64,000 nt of DNA from Desulfuromonadales bacterium (GTDB lineage: Bacteria > Desulfobacterota > Desulfuromonadia > Geobacterales > Pseudopelobacteraceae). Below, one piece after another: positions 1 to 16,647 of this stretch (its first letter is position 1; the number at the start of each line of letters is the position of its first letter). A program made the position numbers and the translations under genes. Location: positions 19,632-83,631 of the forward strand of contig DUZX01000014.1 in NCBI GenBank assembly GCA_013349325.1, in the 5' to 3' direction. A model generated the notes under the pieces. The model saw only the letters and a list, made by a program, of their open reading frames with translations, ran no database searches and was not told where the DNA came from.

Positions 1-2
1 TG

Positions 3-827
3 CACCGTATGATCGAGGAAGAGCCGACCCTTGAATCGCATCGCGACAGTCAGACCAAGGAGTTCATCATCTCCGGCATGGGGCAGGTTCATCTTGAAGT
101 CATCGTTGAAAAGCTGAAACGTAAATTTGGCGTCGACGTGATTCTGAAGACACCAAAAGTTCCTTATTTTGAGACTATTCGCGGAAGTGCCAAGGTGCAG
201 GGCAAGTACAAGAAACAGTCCGGTGGCCGGGGACAATACGGTGATTGCTGGATTGAGATGTCGCCGAACGGTCGCGGCGAAGGCTATGTATTTGAGGATA
301 AGGTGGTGGGCGGAGTTATTCCGAGGCAGTATATTCCTGCGGTCGACAAAGGTATTCAGGAGGCCTGTCTGGATGGATTTCTGGCAGGTTTCCCGGTGGT
401 AGATTTCAAGGTCGCGCTCTATGATGGCTCCTTTCACACGGTTGATTCGTCTGAAATGGCCTTCAAAGTGGCCGGATCGATGGCTTTTAAAAAAGCGATG
501 GAGATCTGCAAGCCGGTCTTGCTGGAGCCGATAGTGACGATGAAAATTACGGTTCCGGATGAAAACATGGGCGATGTCATCGGCGATCTCAATGCGCGCC
601 GCGGCAAGGTGGTCGGTGTTGAGCCGAAGGCCAATTCACAGATTATCCGTGCTGTTGTGCCGATGTCCGAGGTGCTGGTCTATTCCAATGATCTCAAATC
701 GATGACCAGTGACCGGGGTCTTTTCAGCACAGAGTTTTCACATTATGAAGAGGTCCCGTCGCATCTGGCCCAGAAGGTAATAGCAGAGGCTCAGGCCAGT
801 CACAAGGATTCACATAGCGGGCACTAA
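3..827 (+). CDS. Elongation factor G-like GTPase, C-terminal part
   Basis: This is the C-terminal 275 or so residues of an EF-G-type translational GTPase. The frame is open to the left edge of the window (codons CAC CGT precede the ATG at 9), so that ATG is internal and the G domain lies outside. Visible are the end of domain III ('GMGQVHLEVIVEKLKRKFG'), the start of domain IV ('SGGRGQYGDCWIEM') and domain V ('MGDVIGDLNARRGKVVG'). In canonical FusA the domain IV motif reads GQYGHVW; here it is GQYGDCW, which with the other differences suggests the paralogous EF-G-2/FusA2 class rather than the main translocase. The main str-operon copy would be expected next to rpsG and tuf, not next to a SPOR protein. 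No stable cellular role is established for this paralogue class. Confidence 0.9.
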   Translation, partial: HRMIEEEPTLESHRDSQTKEFIISGMGQVHLEVIVEKLKRKFGVDVILKTPKVPYFETIRGSAKVQGKYKKQSGGRGQYGDCWIEMSPNGRGEGYVFEDKVVGGVIPRQYIPAVDKGIQEACLDGFLAGFPVVDFKVALYDGSFHTVDSSEMAFKVAGSMAFKKAMEICKPVLLEPIVTMKITVPDENMGDVIGDLNARRGKVVGVEPKANSQIIRAVVPMSEVLVYSNDLKSMTSDRGLFSTEFSHYEEVPSHLAQKVIAEAQASHKDSHSGH

Positions 828-842
828 TAAGGGAGGGTGGAT

Positions 843-1913
843 ATGGATTTTAAATTCAGCAAGGATTCAGATGAGCAGCAGCTTCAGGCGGTTGCGCCCG
901 AAAAGAAGAGTCAAGGGGCTTTGGCCGTTTTACTGGTGATACTGGTCGGTGGTTTTTCGTACCTCTATTTTTTTACGGATCTGATCAGGCCGCAGAGTGG
1001 CGGTCAGCCGGTTCCGGCGCCTGCAGCCGCCCCGCAGGTGGTCAAGTTGCCGTTGCCGCCCCGTGCGGGTGATGTGGCTGCTGACGCGGTTAAAAAGCCG
1101 GAACCACCAAAAGAGGTTGCAGCTCCGCAGCCAGCCCCCAAAACGACTGCGCCGCCCGTTGTTGCATCTGCTCCTGTCGCGCCTCCGGTTGCAAAACCGG
1201 CGTCCAAGGTTGTTCCTCCTCCGGCCAAGCCAGCTGACAAAAAAGCGCTTCCCACTCCCCCGGCAGCAAAACAGGAACATGCGACAGCAGCCGCTTCTGC
1301 CGTACCTGCTGCTGTGGGTAGCACAAAAAAAACTGCCGCTCCACCGCTGCCTGCCAAGCCAGTAACGGTGGTCAAAGCGGTTGTCATTCCACAACCGGTG
1401 GCACGTGCTGACGCCAAACATGCAAAGAGTGATCATGAATCCGTAGCATCGACAGACGAGGGTATCTGGAGTGTGCTGGTTGGAAACTACGTCTTGGAAG
1501 AGACGCTTTCAGCAGACATGGGCCGCGTACGCAAGGCAGGGTTGGTTCCGGTCGTCAAGAGCGCTGCACGCAAGAAGTCACAGATGAACCGTCTGCTGCT
1601 CTCCGAATTCAGCGATCGAGCTGCCGCCCGTGCGGCTTTTGAAAAACTGAAAACTCACACCTCAGATGCCTTCATCCTTGAAAAAGGGGGTACGTATTCC
1701 GTCTATGCCGGCTCATATCTTTTGACGGAACGGGTTGCCTCCGAGAAAGAGCGTCTACAGGCGGAAGGTTTTCCGGTAACGTTGCAGCACAGTGAAGTCT
1801 CTATTCCTGCCCAGAGCCTGACGGTGGGGCCCTTCACCAGTAAAAAAGCTGCTGCTGCAGCGGTAAAAACCCTGAAGGGAGCCGGAATCAAGGCTTCTTT
1901 GAGTCGACACTAG
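843..1913 (+). CDS. SPOR-domain membrane protein
   Basis: This protein of about 356 residues has a short charged N-terminus, one transmembrane helix ('ALAVLLVILVGGFSYLYFF', about residues 27-45), a long Pro/Ala/Lys-rich linker (about 55-195) and a C-terminal region with two SPOR-like units ('WSVLVGNYVLEE' and 'YSVYAGSYLLTE', ending 'LTVGPFTSKKAAAAAVKTL'). SPOR domains bind denuded peptidoglycan glycans at division sites; this topology (anchor, disordered spacer, periplasmic SPOR) is that of FtsN or DedD-like proteins. The ATG at 843 is preferred because GGGAGGG at 831-837 sits at proper spacing; a GTG at 837 is in frame but lies inside that ribosome binding site. It follows the EF-G-like gene by 15 nt and precedes a HEAT-like gene by 9 nt, so the three are probably co-transcribed. 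Confidence 0.8.
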   Translation: MDFKFSKDSDEQQLQAVAPEKKSQGALAVLLVILVGGFSYLYFFTDLIRPQSGGQPVPAPAAAPQVVKLPLPPRAGDVAADAVKKPEPPKEVAAPQPAPKTTAPPVVASAPVAPPVAKPASKVVPPPAKPADKKALPTPPAAKQEHATAAASAVPAAVGSTKKTAAPPLPAKPVTVVKAVVIPQPVARADAKHAKSDHESVASTDEGIWSVLVGNYVLEETLSADMGRVRKAGLVPVVKSAARKKSQMNRLLLSEFSDRAAARAAFEKLKTHTSDAFILEKGGTYSVYAGSYLLTERVASEKERLQAEGFPVTLQHSEVSIPAQSLTVGPFTSKKAAAAAVKTLKGAGIKASLSRH

Positions 1914-1922
1914 TCATTTTGA

Positions 1923-2729
1923 ATGGCTGAAAAAATAAAATTTACCATATCTCCGGCTGTGGCGGCGTATGTCCGGGCCGGTACCACTGCCGAAGTGCGT
2001 CTGGCCGGCTGCTCTGCGGCGTCAGACCTGCCACCGTTCGAGCGGATCACGCTTCTGTTTTGTCTGACAAAAGATGCCGAGCCGGCGGTTAGATCAGCCG
2101 CCGCTGTCGGCATGCTCTCCCTGCCTGAGGATGTCATCAGCGAGTATCGAAGTTCGACAGAGGCGCACCCGCTTGTGCTGGAAGTTCTTGACCGGATAAA
2201 ACCTGCTGTTCAGGAGTCTCCTGTTTCGGCCAATTCAGACGTGTCCGGCCAGTCCGACCAGTCTGAATTGTCTGAAGAAATGGAAGATGATGAACCGATC
2301 GACGAGCAGAATGAGGAGTTTCAGAGCAAATACAAGATAGCTCTGATGATGGGGATTGCCGAAAAGATCAAGATGGCGTTATCAGGTGACAAAGAGTGGC
2401 GGGCGATTCTGATTAAGGACTCCAACAAGCTTGTCTCAAGCAGCGTTGTAAAAAATCCTCGTTATTCGGATGCAGAGGTTTTGGGCCTGATCAAGGCCGG
2501 TATTCAGAACGATGAGATCATGCGTCTGATCTGTGCCAACAAGGAATGGATCAAGAATTACCAGATTCGAAAGGCGCTGGTTGAAAGCAGTCGTACTCCC
2601 GTTCAGAACGCAATGAGATATCTGAGCACCATGAACGAAAAAGATATGGCTCATCTTGCGAAAAGCAAAAATATTCCTTCCGTCATTTCGACGATGGCAA
2701 AGCGGTTGCTCTTGAGTAAAAAACGGTAG
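1923..2729 (+). CDS. HEAT-repeat-like hypothetical protein
   Basis: This is a 268-residue soluble protein with no recognised catalytic motif. The first 95 residues look like helical HEAT-type repeats ('TKDAEPAVRSAAAVGMLSL' is a typical repeat helix pair). An acidic Ser/Gln-rich linker (about 100-130) follows, then a second helical domain ('ILIKDSNKLVSSSVVKNPR', 'MRYLSTMNEKDMAHLAKSK'). The linker is encoded by a 9-bp phased DNA repeat (2235-2279) that recurs in a histidine kinase gene elsewhere in the window. The neighbours are a SPOR protein upstream and an MglA-like protein 17 nt downstream. HEAT repeats usually serve as protein-interaction scaffolds; pairing with a Ras-like protein suggests a partner role, which is inference. 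The ribosome binding site is weak, so translation may be coupled to the upstream gene. Confidence 0.7.
   Translation: MAEKIKFTISPAVAAYVRAGTTAEVRLAGCSAASDLPPFERITLLFCLTKDAEPAVRSAAAVGMLSLPEDVISEYRSSTEAHPLVLEVLDRIKPAVQESPVSANSDVSGQSDQSELSEEMEDDEPIDEQNEEFQSKYKIALMMGIAEKIKMALSGDKEWRAILIKDSNKLVSSSVVKNPRYSDAEVLGLIKAGIQNDEIMRLICANKEWIKNYQIRKALVESSRTPVQNAMRYLSTMNEKDMAHLAKSKNIPSVISTMAKRLLLSKKR
2235..2279 (+). repeat. 9-bp phased coding repeat, five units
   Basis: Five consecutive units in exact 9-nt phase: TCAGACGTG, TCCGGCCAG, TCCGACCAG, TCTGAATTG, TCTGAAGAA. They encode an Ser/Gln/Asp-rich linker in frame. The same unit type and phase recurs at 47388-47423 and 48704-48757. Confidence 0.6.
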
Positions 2730-2746
2730 ATCAACAGAGGAGCAGC

Positions 2747-3622
2747 ATGGCGGTTGTCAACCATTCCAAAAAAGAAATCAATGCCAAGATAGTGTATTTC
2801 GGTCCGGCTGAAAGCGCAAAAAACGATGCTTTGCAGTTTATCTATGCGCGCATCAAACCTGCGTTACGCGGAGAGCTGAGACATGTTCCGGCGGGCGGTG
2901 ACTCACTGCTGCTGTTCGATTTTACCCCTTTTGATGCACCACTGGCCGATGGCTATCGGGTGCGACTACACGTCTATACGCTCAGCGGCCCTGTCGTTAA
3001 TCCAGCCACCTGGAAAATGACCCTGAAAGGGTGTGATGGAATTGTGCTCCTGATGGATGCCGATCCGGAGCGGTTGGCTGAAGCGCGGGCCAGTGTGGCG
3101 CAGTTGCGTGAGCTTCTCTCTGCATATGGAGTCAGCTTGTCTGATAGTGCGGCCGTGCTTCAGATTGACAACACTGGTAGTGAGACATCGGTGCCAGACG
3201 TCACCCGATTGGCTGCAGAGCTTGATCTGTCCTGGATGCCGGCCTGTACTTCCAGAACATCAAGCGGTCAGGGGGTCTTGGAGGCTCTCTCTACGCTTTC
3301 CCGATTGGTTCTTGACCGGATTCGGCTTGATCTTGCTACCGTGGAACATGCCGAGCCTCCCGCTGAGACTGACGGGCTTGAACCGGAAACGCCTGAGTTG
3401 CAGGCTCAGCGTGTCTTTGAGACGCAACTTTCCTCGCCGGTTGTAGAAACGGTGCTCGAAGAGACGGAGTGCCGTCCTCGTTTGGTCATAGCCTCTCCCG
3501 AGCTGAATGATTCCGGCACGGTTATCAGGATTCCGCTGGAGCTTATCTGCGGGTCCGTTTCCCGCCGCCTGGTTGTATCGGTTGCTGTAACAGCCGATAC
3601 GATCGACTTGTATACGCCATAA
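2747..3622 (+). CDS. MglA/Ras-like protein with degenerate GTPase motifs
   Basis: This 291-residue protein aligns by eye with bacterial MglA-type small GTPases: 'NAKIVYFGPAESAKNDALQFIY' region for strand 1/G1/helix 1, 'LLLFDFTPFDAPLADGYRV', 'LHVYTLSGPVVNPATWK' for the switch and G3 region, 'LKGCDGIVLLMDADPERL' for strand 4. The key nucleotide-binding elements are altered. The P-loop GxxxxGK[ST] is replaced by GPAESAKND, so the glycine-lysine-threonine end is missing, and the NKRD-type G4 motif is replaced by 'QIDNTGSE'. The protein also carries about 90 residues after the GTPase fold. The likely reading is a pseudo-GTPase. The ATG at 2747 has AGAGGAGC just upstream. It lies between a HEAT-like gene and a kinase-like/BON gene on the same strand. 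Confidence 0.65.
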   Translation: MAVVNHSKKEINAKIVYFGPAESAKNDALQFIYARIKPALRGELRHVPAGGDSLLLFDFTPFDAPLADGYRVRLHVYTLSGPVVNPATWKMTLKGCDGIVLLMDADPERLAEARASVAQLRELLSAYGVSLSDSAAVLQIDNTGSETSVPDVTRLAAELDLSWMPACTSRTSSGQGVLEALSTLSRLVLDRIRLDLATVEHAEPPAETDGLEPETPELQAQRVFETQLSSPVVETVLEETECRPRLVIASPELNDSGTVIRIPLELICGSVSRRLVVSVAVTADTIDLYTP

Positions 3623-3669
3623 GAACGTGGTATAAGCGCATAAATCTGAACGTCCCAGGAGGGTAGTTA

Positions 3670-4500
3670 ATGGCAATCATTACAGTATCGCGTGAAATGG
3701 GAACGGGTGCATATCATATTGCTTCCGAAGTGGCTAAAAAATTAAAATATACGATGATTGACGGTCCCCGGATCACGTCTCTGGCAACTAAATACGGGCT
3801 GACTACTGAGATGCTGCAGATGGTAGACGAAAAGCCACCTTCATATGTAACGGCCGAGGATCGTAAGCGTGCCGCAGCATTAAATGAGATTGAACTTATT
3901 ATTCTTGAGCAGTCGCGTAAGGGTAATGTCGTGGTGTACGGTCGTGGCGCGCAGGATCTGATGATCGGGTGCAATAATGTTCTGCGCCTGCGCTTCATTG
4001 CCGATTTCGAGGAGCGTGTGGAACGATTTGCTGAACGGGAATGGATTGATCCTGACATGGCTCGTTCGCTGATCCGGCGCAGTGACCATCAGCGCGGCGG
4101 CTTTATCCATTTTTATTTTGACCGCGACTGGCAAAACCCAAATGCCTACGATATGGTTTTCAATACGTCGCGACTTTCCGAGGCGACAATTGTCGATTGC
4201 ATTATAGCTGCTGTCAAAGAGCCTTCCCTGAAAGATGCTGATAAATCTGCCGTTTCTGTGATAGATACCGCTATTCTGACCAAACGGATTGAAACCGCCC
4301 TGTTATGTTCGCCGGCTCTCCACGACTACCGCCCGTTTACGATAAAAATTGAGAAAGGCACTGTAACATTGAGTGGATATATCGTTTCAGAGGAACAGAA
4401 AAAAGCGGCTGTCGCTATCGTGAAGACAGTCAAAGGTGTTACGACCGTGAATGAGGACATTCAGGTTGTTGATTACAAGGCATACAAGGAACGCATGTAA
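3670..4500 (+). CDS. Cytidylate kinase-like domain fused to a BON domain
   Basis: This is a 276-residue two-domain protein. Residues 1-185 match the cytidylate-kinase-like family: 'MAIITVSREMGTGAYHIASE' is the P-loop region (usual form SRQxGSGG), followed by 'VVVYGRGAQDLM' and 'FDRDWQNPNAYDMVFNTSRL', the usual C-terminal signature of the family. The P-loop lacks the usual Lys before Ser/Thr, as is common in this family. Residues about 205-276 form a BON domain ('IKIEKGTVTLSGYIVSEEQK', 'VKGVTTVNEDIQVVDY'), which binds phospholipid or other hydrophobic ligands in other proteins. No signal peptide is present, so both parts should be cytoplasmic. The start has GGAGGG at 3659-3664. Substrate unknown. 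Confidence 0.75.
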   Translation: MAIITVSREMGTGAYHIASEVAKKLKYTMIDGPRITSLATKYGLTTEMLQMVDEKPPSYVTAEDRKRAAALNEIELIILEQSRKGNVVVYGRGAQDLMIGCNNVLRLRFIADFEERVERFAEREWIDPDMARSLIRRSDHQRGGFIHFYFDRDWQNPNAYDMVFNTSRLSEATIVDCIIAAVKEPSLKDADKSAVSVIDTAILTKRIETALLCSPALHDYRPFTIKIEKGTVTLSGYIVSEEQKKAAVAIVKTVKGVTTVNEDIQVVDYKAYKERM

Positions 4501-4502
4501 TT

Positions 4503-4607
4503 CCAATTTCAGATCAAGGATGATGTCAAGGCGGCGAGGCCTACATATCCGTACGTTGAGCAGCCGACGACGAGCCTACAATAGATAGGGCCTTGATATG
4601 GAATTGG
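4503..4607. repeat. Intergenic inverted-repeat element between convergent genes
   Basis: A 17-nt arm at 4503-4519 (CCAATTTCAGATCAAGG) pairs with 4591-4607 (CCTTGATATGGAATTGG) with 15 of 17 matches. Between the arms are two related GC-rich stretches, GGCGGCGAGGCCTAC at 4531-4545 and GCCGACGACGAGCCTAC at 4563-4579. It fills almost the whole 120-nt gap between the BON-fusion gene and the convergent PHP gene. It has no terminal T-run of terminator type. It could be a dispersed small repeat of the REP/MITE kind or an mRNA 3'-end structure. Confidence 0.55.
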
Positions 4608-4620
4608 TATAAGGCACTCA

Positions 4621-5466
4621 TTATCGATGTAGACGCTCATACAGGGGGGCGAGCAGTGAATCTTCAAAGCGGATTCCTGCTCGTCCCCTGCCTATTTCAA
4701 GCCCCTGCTCATTACCGTGAAAATCAGATCCTGCCGTCATGATAAGACCGAGATCTACTGCTAATCGCCGTAAAAACTCCATCTCATGTGACCAGGCCAT
4801 GTTGTTGTACACTTCAAGGCCGTCAAGTCCTTTTGATTGAAGCGCGACTATCATCTTCTGTAATACTGGCAGATCCTTGCTGATACTAGTGGGGTGCGCC
4901 AGTACGGCTACTCCGCCGATTCGGTGAAGCGCAGCAATGGCGTCGTCGATAAGCCAGTATTGTTTGGGAACCGCACAGGGAATAAGGTAGCGCTGAAAAG
5001 CATCTTCCATGTTTTCGACATAGCCACGCTTCAACAGAGCCCGGGCTATATGCGGCCGTCCAAGTGCACCTAACGCGGAGGACTCAACCTCGTTACGGCT
5101 GATGACAAGTCTTCCTTCAGCGCCCAAAACATCATTAACACGAGCCAGAATCTCCCCGCTCCGTCCGGCACGGTGCCGCTGGAACGCATTCAGTTGCTCT
5201 AAAAACGAGACGTTACGGTAATCAATACCATAACCAAGCAGGTGTACATCAGTCCAGGACTCAAACTGCACCGAAAGTTCTACCGCCGGAATGACGGTGA
5301 TCCCGTATGCAAGGGCGGCGGCCGAGCCGTCAGCTACTCCGGCAACGGTATCATGGTCGGCGATGGCAATTACGTTAACGTCATGGGAATGTGCGAGCGC
5401 AACAAGTTCTGCCGGGGTGAGGGTACCGTCAGAAAAGCTTGAATGTATATGAAGGTCTATAGCCAT
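4621..5466 (-). CDS. PHP-domain metal-dependent phosphoesterase
   Basis: This protein of about 281 residues belongs to the PHP family related to YciV/RNase AM and 3',5'-nucleoside bisphosphate phosphatases. Metal-ligand motifs are visible: 'DLHIHSSFSDGTLTP' (HxHSxxSDG) at the N-terminus, 'IAIADHDTV' , 'IPAVELSV' , 'AVLAHPTSI' and near the end 'TAGSDFHGNE'. These are the canonical His/Asp/Glu ligands of the trinuclear centre. The start at 5466 gives MAIDLHIHSS, as is usual in the family; a further in-frame ATG at 5526 would add 20 residues with no family counterpart and overlaps the divergent promoter region. The likely role is nucleotide or short RNA end hydrolysis; the exact substrate is not visible. 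It is divergent from the endonuclease III gene. Confidence 0.8.
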   Translation of the reverse strand: MAIDLHIHSSFSDGTLTPAELVALAHSHDVNVIAIADHDTVAGVADGSAAALAYGITVIPAVELSVQFESWTDVHLLGYGIDYRNVSFLEQLNAFQRHRAGRSGEILARVNDVLGAEGRLVISRNEVESSALGALGRPHIARALLKRGYVENMEDAFQRYLIPCAVPKQYWLIDDAIAALHRIGGVAVLAHPTSISKDLPVLQKMIVALQSKGLDGLEVYNNMAWSHEMEFLRRLAVDLGLIMTAGSDFHGNEQGLEIGRGRAGIRFEDSLLAPLYERLHR

Positions 5467-5546
5467 GGATCGACACTCTACAGGTAAGTGTGGAAAAAGT
5501 AAAACCCGCTCTTGCGTGAACATCAAGCTTCGATTACTATGCAGCC

Positions 5547-6203
5547 ATGAAACTCTTTGATATCCATTATGCGATCTCAGTCTTGCGCGAGGAATATCGC
5601 GCCTGGCGGACCCCGGCTGTAACTATTGTTGCCGAGTGCGGTGCAAATCCCTTCAAAGTTCTGGTCGCGTGCATCATTTCCTTGAGGACTAAGGATGAGG
5701 TGACGGCACAGGCATCGGCACGTCTCTTTGCACGAGCAGCAACACCCGATGCAATGCTGTCTCTAGCAAAGGAAGAAGTTGCGGAGTTAATCTATCCAGC
5801 CGGTTTCTACCGTACCAAGTCTTCCCAGATCATGGAAATCTCCCGGCTGCTGGTGACAGAGTATGGCAGCTGCGTTCCGGACGAGATTGATGGTCTGCTG
5901 CGTTTTAAAGGGGTGGGGCGGAAGACCGCCAATCTGGTAGTAACGCTCGGCTTCAATAAACCGGGAATATGTGTCGATACCCATGTACACCGGATCTGCA
6001 ACCGCTGGGGCTATGTTACAACAAAGACGGCTGACGAAACAGAACGCGCCCTGCGTGACATCTTGCCGGCGGAGTACTGGATACCGATTAATGACCTGCT
6101 GGTAGCCTTCGGCCAAAATCTCTGCCACCCAGTTTCGCCCCGTTGTTCCACCTGCCGGTTGATTGAAGTCTGTTCCCGCAGAGGTGTGACGTTGACACGA
6201 TAA
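5547..6203 (+). CDS. nth: Endonuclease III
   Basis: This is a 218-residue DNA glycosylase/AP lyase that removes oxidised pyrimidines in base-excision repair. The helix-hairpin-helix with the catalytic lysine is 'LLRFKGVGRKTANLVV', and the catalytic aspartate is in 'VDTHVHRICNRWGY'. The C-terminal [4Fe-4S] loop has the exact spacing C-x6-C-x2-C-x5-C in 'CHPVSPRCSTCRLIEVC'. Length and architecture match the family. The gene is divergent from the PHP phosphoesterase and followed by a separate gene after about 110 nt. Confidence 0.95.
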   Translation: MKLFDIHYAISVLREEYRAWRTPAVTIVAECGANPFKVLVACIISLRTKDEVTAQASARLFARAATPDAMLSLAKEEVAELIYPAGFYRTKSSQIMEISRLLVTEYGSCVPDEIDGLLRFKGVGRKTANLVVTLGFNKPGICVDTHVHRICNRWGYVTTKTADETERALRDILPAEYWIPINDLLVAFGQNLCHPVSPRCSTCRLIEVCSRRGVTLTR

Positions 6204-6313
6204 CCGCCATGTCGCTCTATTTCATGCGATAATTGTCATTACTGTTGCCAATGGGTAAAAATATCTATAAAATAAACATCTTTTTTATTCAGCATATACA
6301 CAGGAGGAAGCAC

Positions 6314-7180
6314 ATGATCCAGAAAATTGGTTTTATCGGATTGGGAACTGTCGGGAAGTATATGGCATCCAATCTGACTAAGGGTGAGTTTGAGTTGACG
6401 GTGTTTGACAACGACCAAACGGCTGTCTCTGATCTGGCAAAATTGGGCGCGATAGCTGCTTCTACAGCCCTTGAAGCGGCCAAAGGTCGCGATCTGGTAA
6501 TTGCGATCGTCCCGGAAGGGGATGACCTAGGTCCGCTGTTCTGTGGCGAAACAGGTATTTTAGCAGGGATTAACGCCGGTACTATTCTGGCAGATATGGG
6601 TTCTCATTCGCTTGAGGCAACCATGAAGCTTTCAGAGGAGTGTACAAAAAAACAGGTGCTCTACCTTGATGCTCCGGTTTGGGGAAGCAGAGAGCATGCT
6701 GCCAACGGCCTAATAACGATAATCGCCGGTGGCGATCCCGCTTTGCTTGGTAAATGCAGAGAGCCGTTTTCCTTTTTCGGACTCAATACGATCCATGTCG
6801 GTCAGGTGGGCGATGCCACCAAGATGAAGTTTATTGTCAATCTGGTGCAGTCTGAACTGGTGCAGGTGCTGGCTGAGGGTGTCGTTTTTGGTGAAAAGAT
6901 GGGCTTTGCTGCAGACAAGATTCTGGAAGTACTTGATACTCGCGGAGTCGCCTCGCCGCTCTTCCATCTTAAAGGTCGCGCTATGGCTCGTAATGACTTT
7001 ACACGCAGCCTGGCGCTCAAATACGTCAACGAGCAGCTGCATATTGTGATGAATGCGGCCCGTTTGACCGGTCTAACGCTTCCGGCGGCTGAAGCTGCCA
7101 CGAAAGTATATCAGGCCGCCGTTGATGCCGGTTGGGGGGAAGAAGATTTCTCTGCTGTTATCAAAGTTCTGCGCAAATAA
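6314..7180 (+). CDS. Beta-hydroxyacid dehydrogenase (3-hydroxyisobutyrate/glyoxylate reductase family)
   Basis: This is a 288-residue NAD(P)-dependent dehydrogenase. The N-terminal Rossmann motif is 'IGFIGLGTVGKYMASNL' (GxGxxG), the substrate-binding signature is 'LDAPVWGSREHAANG', and the catalytic lysine is in 'GDATKMKFIVNLV'. After strand beta-2 the sequence reads 'VFDND' rather than the NRT typical of NADPH-specific members, hinting at NADH use (inference). Related Geobacter enzymes reduce glyoxylate and succinic semialdehyde. The ATG at 6314 has AGGAGG at 6302-6307; the open frame upstream has no support. A strong terminator follows. Confidence 0.85.
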   Translation: MIQKIGFIGLGTVGKYMASNLTKGEFELTVFDNDQTAVSDLAKLGAIAASTALEAAKGRDLVIAIVPEGDDLGPLFCGETGILAGINAGTILADMGSHSLEATMKLSEECTKKQVLYLDAPVWGSREHAANGLITIIAGGDPALLGKCREPFSFFGLNTIHVGQVGDATKMKFIVNLVQSELVQVLAEGVVFGEKMGFAADKILEVLDTRGVASPLFHLKGRAMARNDFTRSLALKYVNEQLHIVMNAARLTGLTLPAAEAATKVYQAAVDAGWGEEDFSAVIKVLRK

Positions 7181-7204
7181 TCTCTACCCGCATTTATCTG
7201 ATAT

Positions 7205-7254
7205 AACAAACAAGAAAGGCCGGAAGTTTTAACTTTCGGCCTTTCTTGTTTGTT
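7205..7254. terminator. Bidirectional rho-independent terminator
   Basis: A 24-bp arm (7205-7228) and its complement (7231-7254) with one mismatch and a 2-nt loop. Runs of T-rich sequence follow the GC core in both directions. It ends the dehydrogenase gene on the plus strand and the rpoB-rpoC operon on the minus strand. Confidence 0.9.
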
Positions 7255-7287
7255 TCTTTCTTTCTTTAGCGTGTTTCCCTTTTCAGG

Positions 7288-11490
<4,203 letters not shown>

Positions 11491-11513
11491 GATGCTTTCC
11501 TCCGTTAGTCTGA

Positions 11514-11548
11514 AGCCTGGTAACCGTTGCTGTAGCGGTTACCAGGCT
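11514..11548 (-). other. rpoB-rpoC intercistronic hairpin
   Basis: A perfect 13-bp stem (11514-11526 with 11536-11548) with a 9-nt loop sits between the rpoB stop and the rpoC ribosome binding site. There is no U-run after it on the minus strand, so it is not a simple terminator. It may be an RNA processing or stability element. Confidence 0.6.
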
Positions 11549-11554
11549 AAATCG

Positions 11555-16057
<4,503 letters not shown>

Positions 16058-16154
16058 GGCTTCTCCTTTGGCGGGTATCGTGACTACGTCCAGTGGTTGT
16101 AACGTGCTGGATTATCAGAAGTTATGCATGATTAAAATATGCAGAAACAGCACA

Positions 16155-16183
16155 AGCCAAGGCCGCTCCAGGCGACCTTGGCT
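16155..16183 (-). other. rplL-rpoB intergenic hairpin (possible attenuator or processing site)
   Basis: An 8-bp stem AGCCAAGG (16155-16162) with CCTTGGCT (16176-16183) lies between rplL and rpoB. The downstream minus-strand sequence is only moderately U-rich. E. coli has an attenuator and RNase III site at the same place, so a role in setting the ribosomal protein to polymerase ratio is plausible. Confidence 0.5.
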
Positions 16184-16208
16184 CTCATAATGACAACAAG
16201 ACAGGTTG

Positions 16209-16586
16209 CTATTTGATAGATGCTTCTGCGCCAGCTTCAACGAGCTGTTTAACGGCATCATCTGCTTCCTGTTTTGAAACGCCGGTTTTAACAGTGCTTG
16301 GCGCGCCGTCAACAACGTCCTTAGCTTCTTTCAATCCGAGGCTTGTAAGAGCACGAACGACTTTAATAACGTTGATCTTGTTAGCGCCACAGGTTTTGAG
16401 GATAACATCAAACTCAGTCTGTTCTTCAACGGCTTCAGCTACAGCAGGGCCGGCAGCAGCAGCAACTGCAACAGGAGCAGCAGCAGAAACACCGAACTTT
16501 TCTTCGAGTTCTTTAACGAGTTCAGCAAGGTCAAGAACGGTCATTTTTTCGATAAAACTGATTACATCTTCTTTAGTGATAGACAT
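16209..16586 (-). CDS. rplL: Ribosomal protein L7/L12
   Basis: This 125-residue protein of the ribosomal stalk recruits translation factors. It shows the N-terminal dimerisation helix region ('[20 protein letters not shown]'), an Ala-rich hinge (about residues 36-52, '[19 protein letters not shown]') and the C-terminal factor-binding domain ('[20 protein letters not shown]', '[11 protein letters not shown]'). Length is normal. It lies 61 nt after rplJ in the usual beta operon order. Confidence 0.98.
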   Translation of the reverse strand: MSITKEDVISFIEKMTVLDLAELVKELEEKFGVSAAAPVAVAAAAGPAVAEAVEEQTEFDVILKTCGANKINVIKVVRALTSLGLKEAKDVVDGAPSTVKTGVSKQEADDAVKQLVEAGAEASIK

Positions 16587-16647
16587 TGGGTGAATCCTCC
16601 GAATTAGTATTTGAGTATAGGTGTTAAATTAATTGACTCTGTAACGA

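Noticed and set aside
1004..1417. Long ORFs on the minus strand inside the SPOR gene
   Set aside because: They are mirror frames of the Pro/Ala-rich linker, of low complexity and without ribosome binding sites; the plus-strand gene has clear domains.
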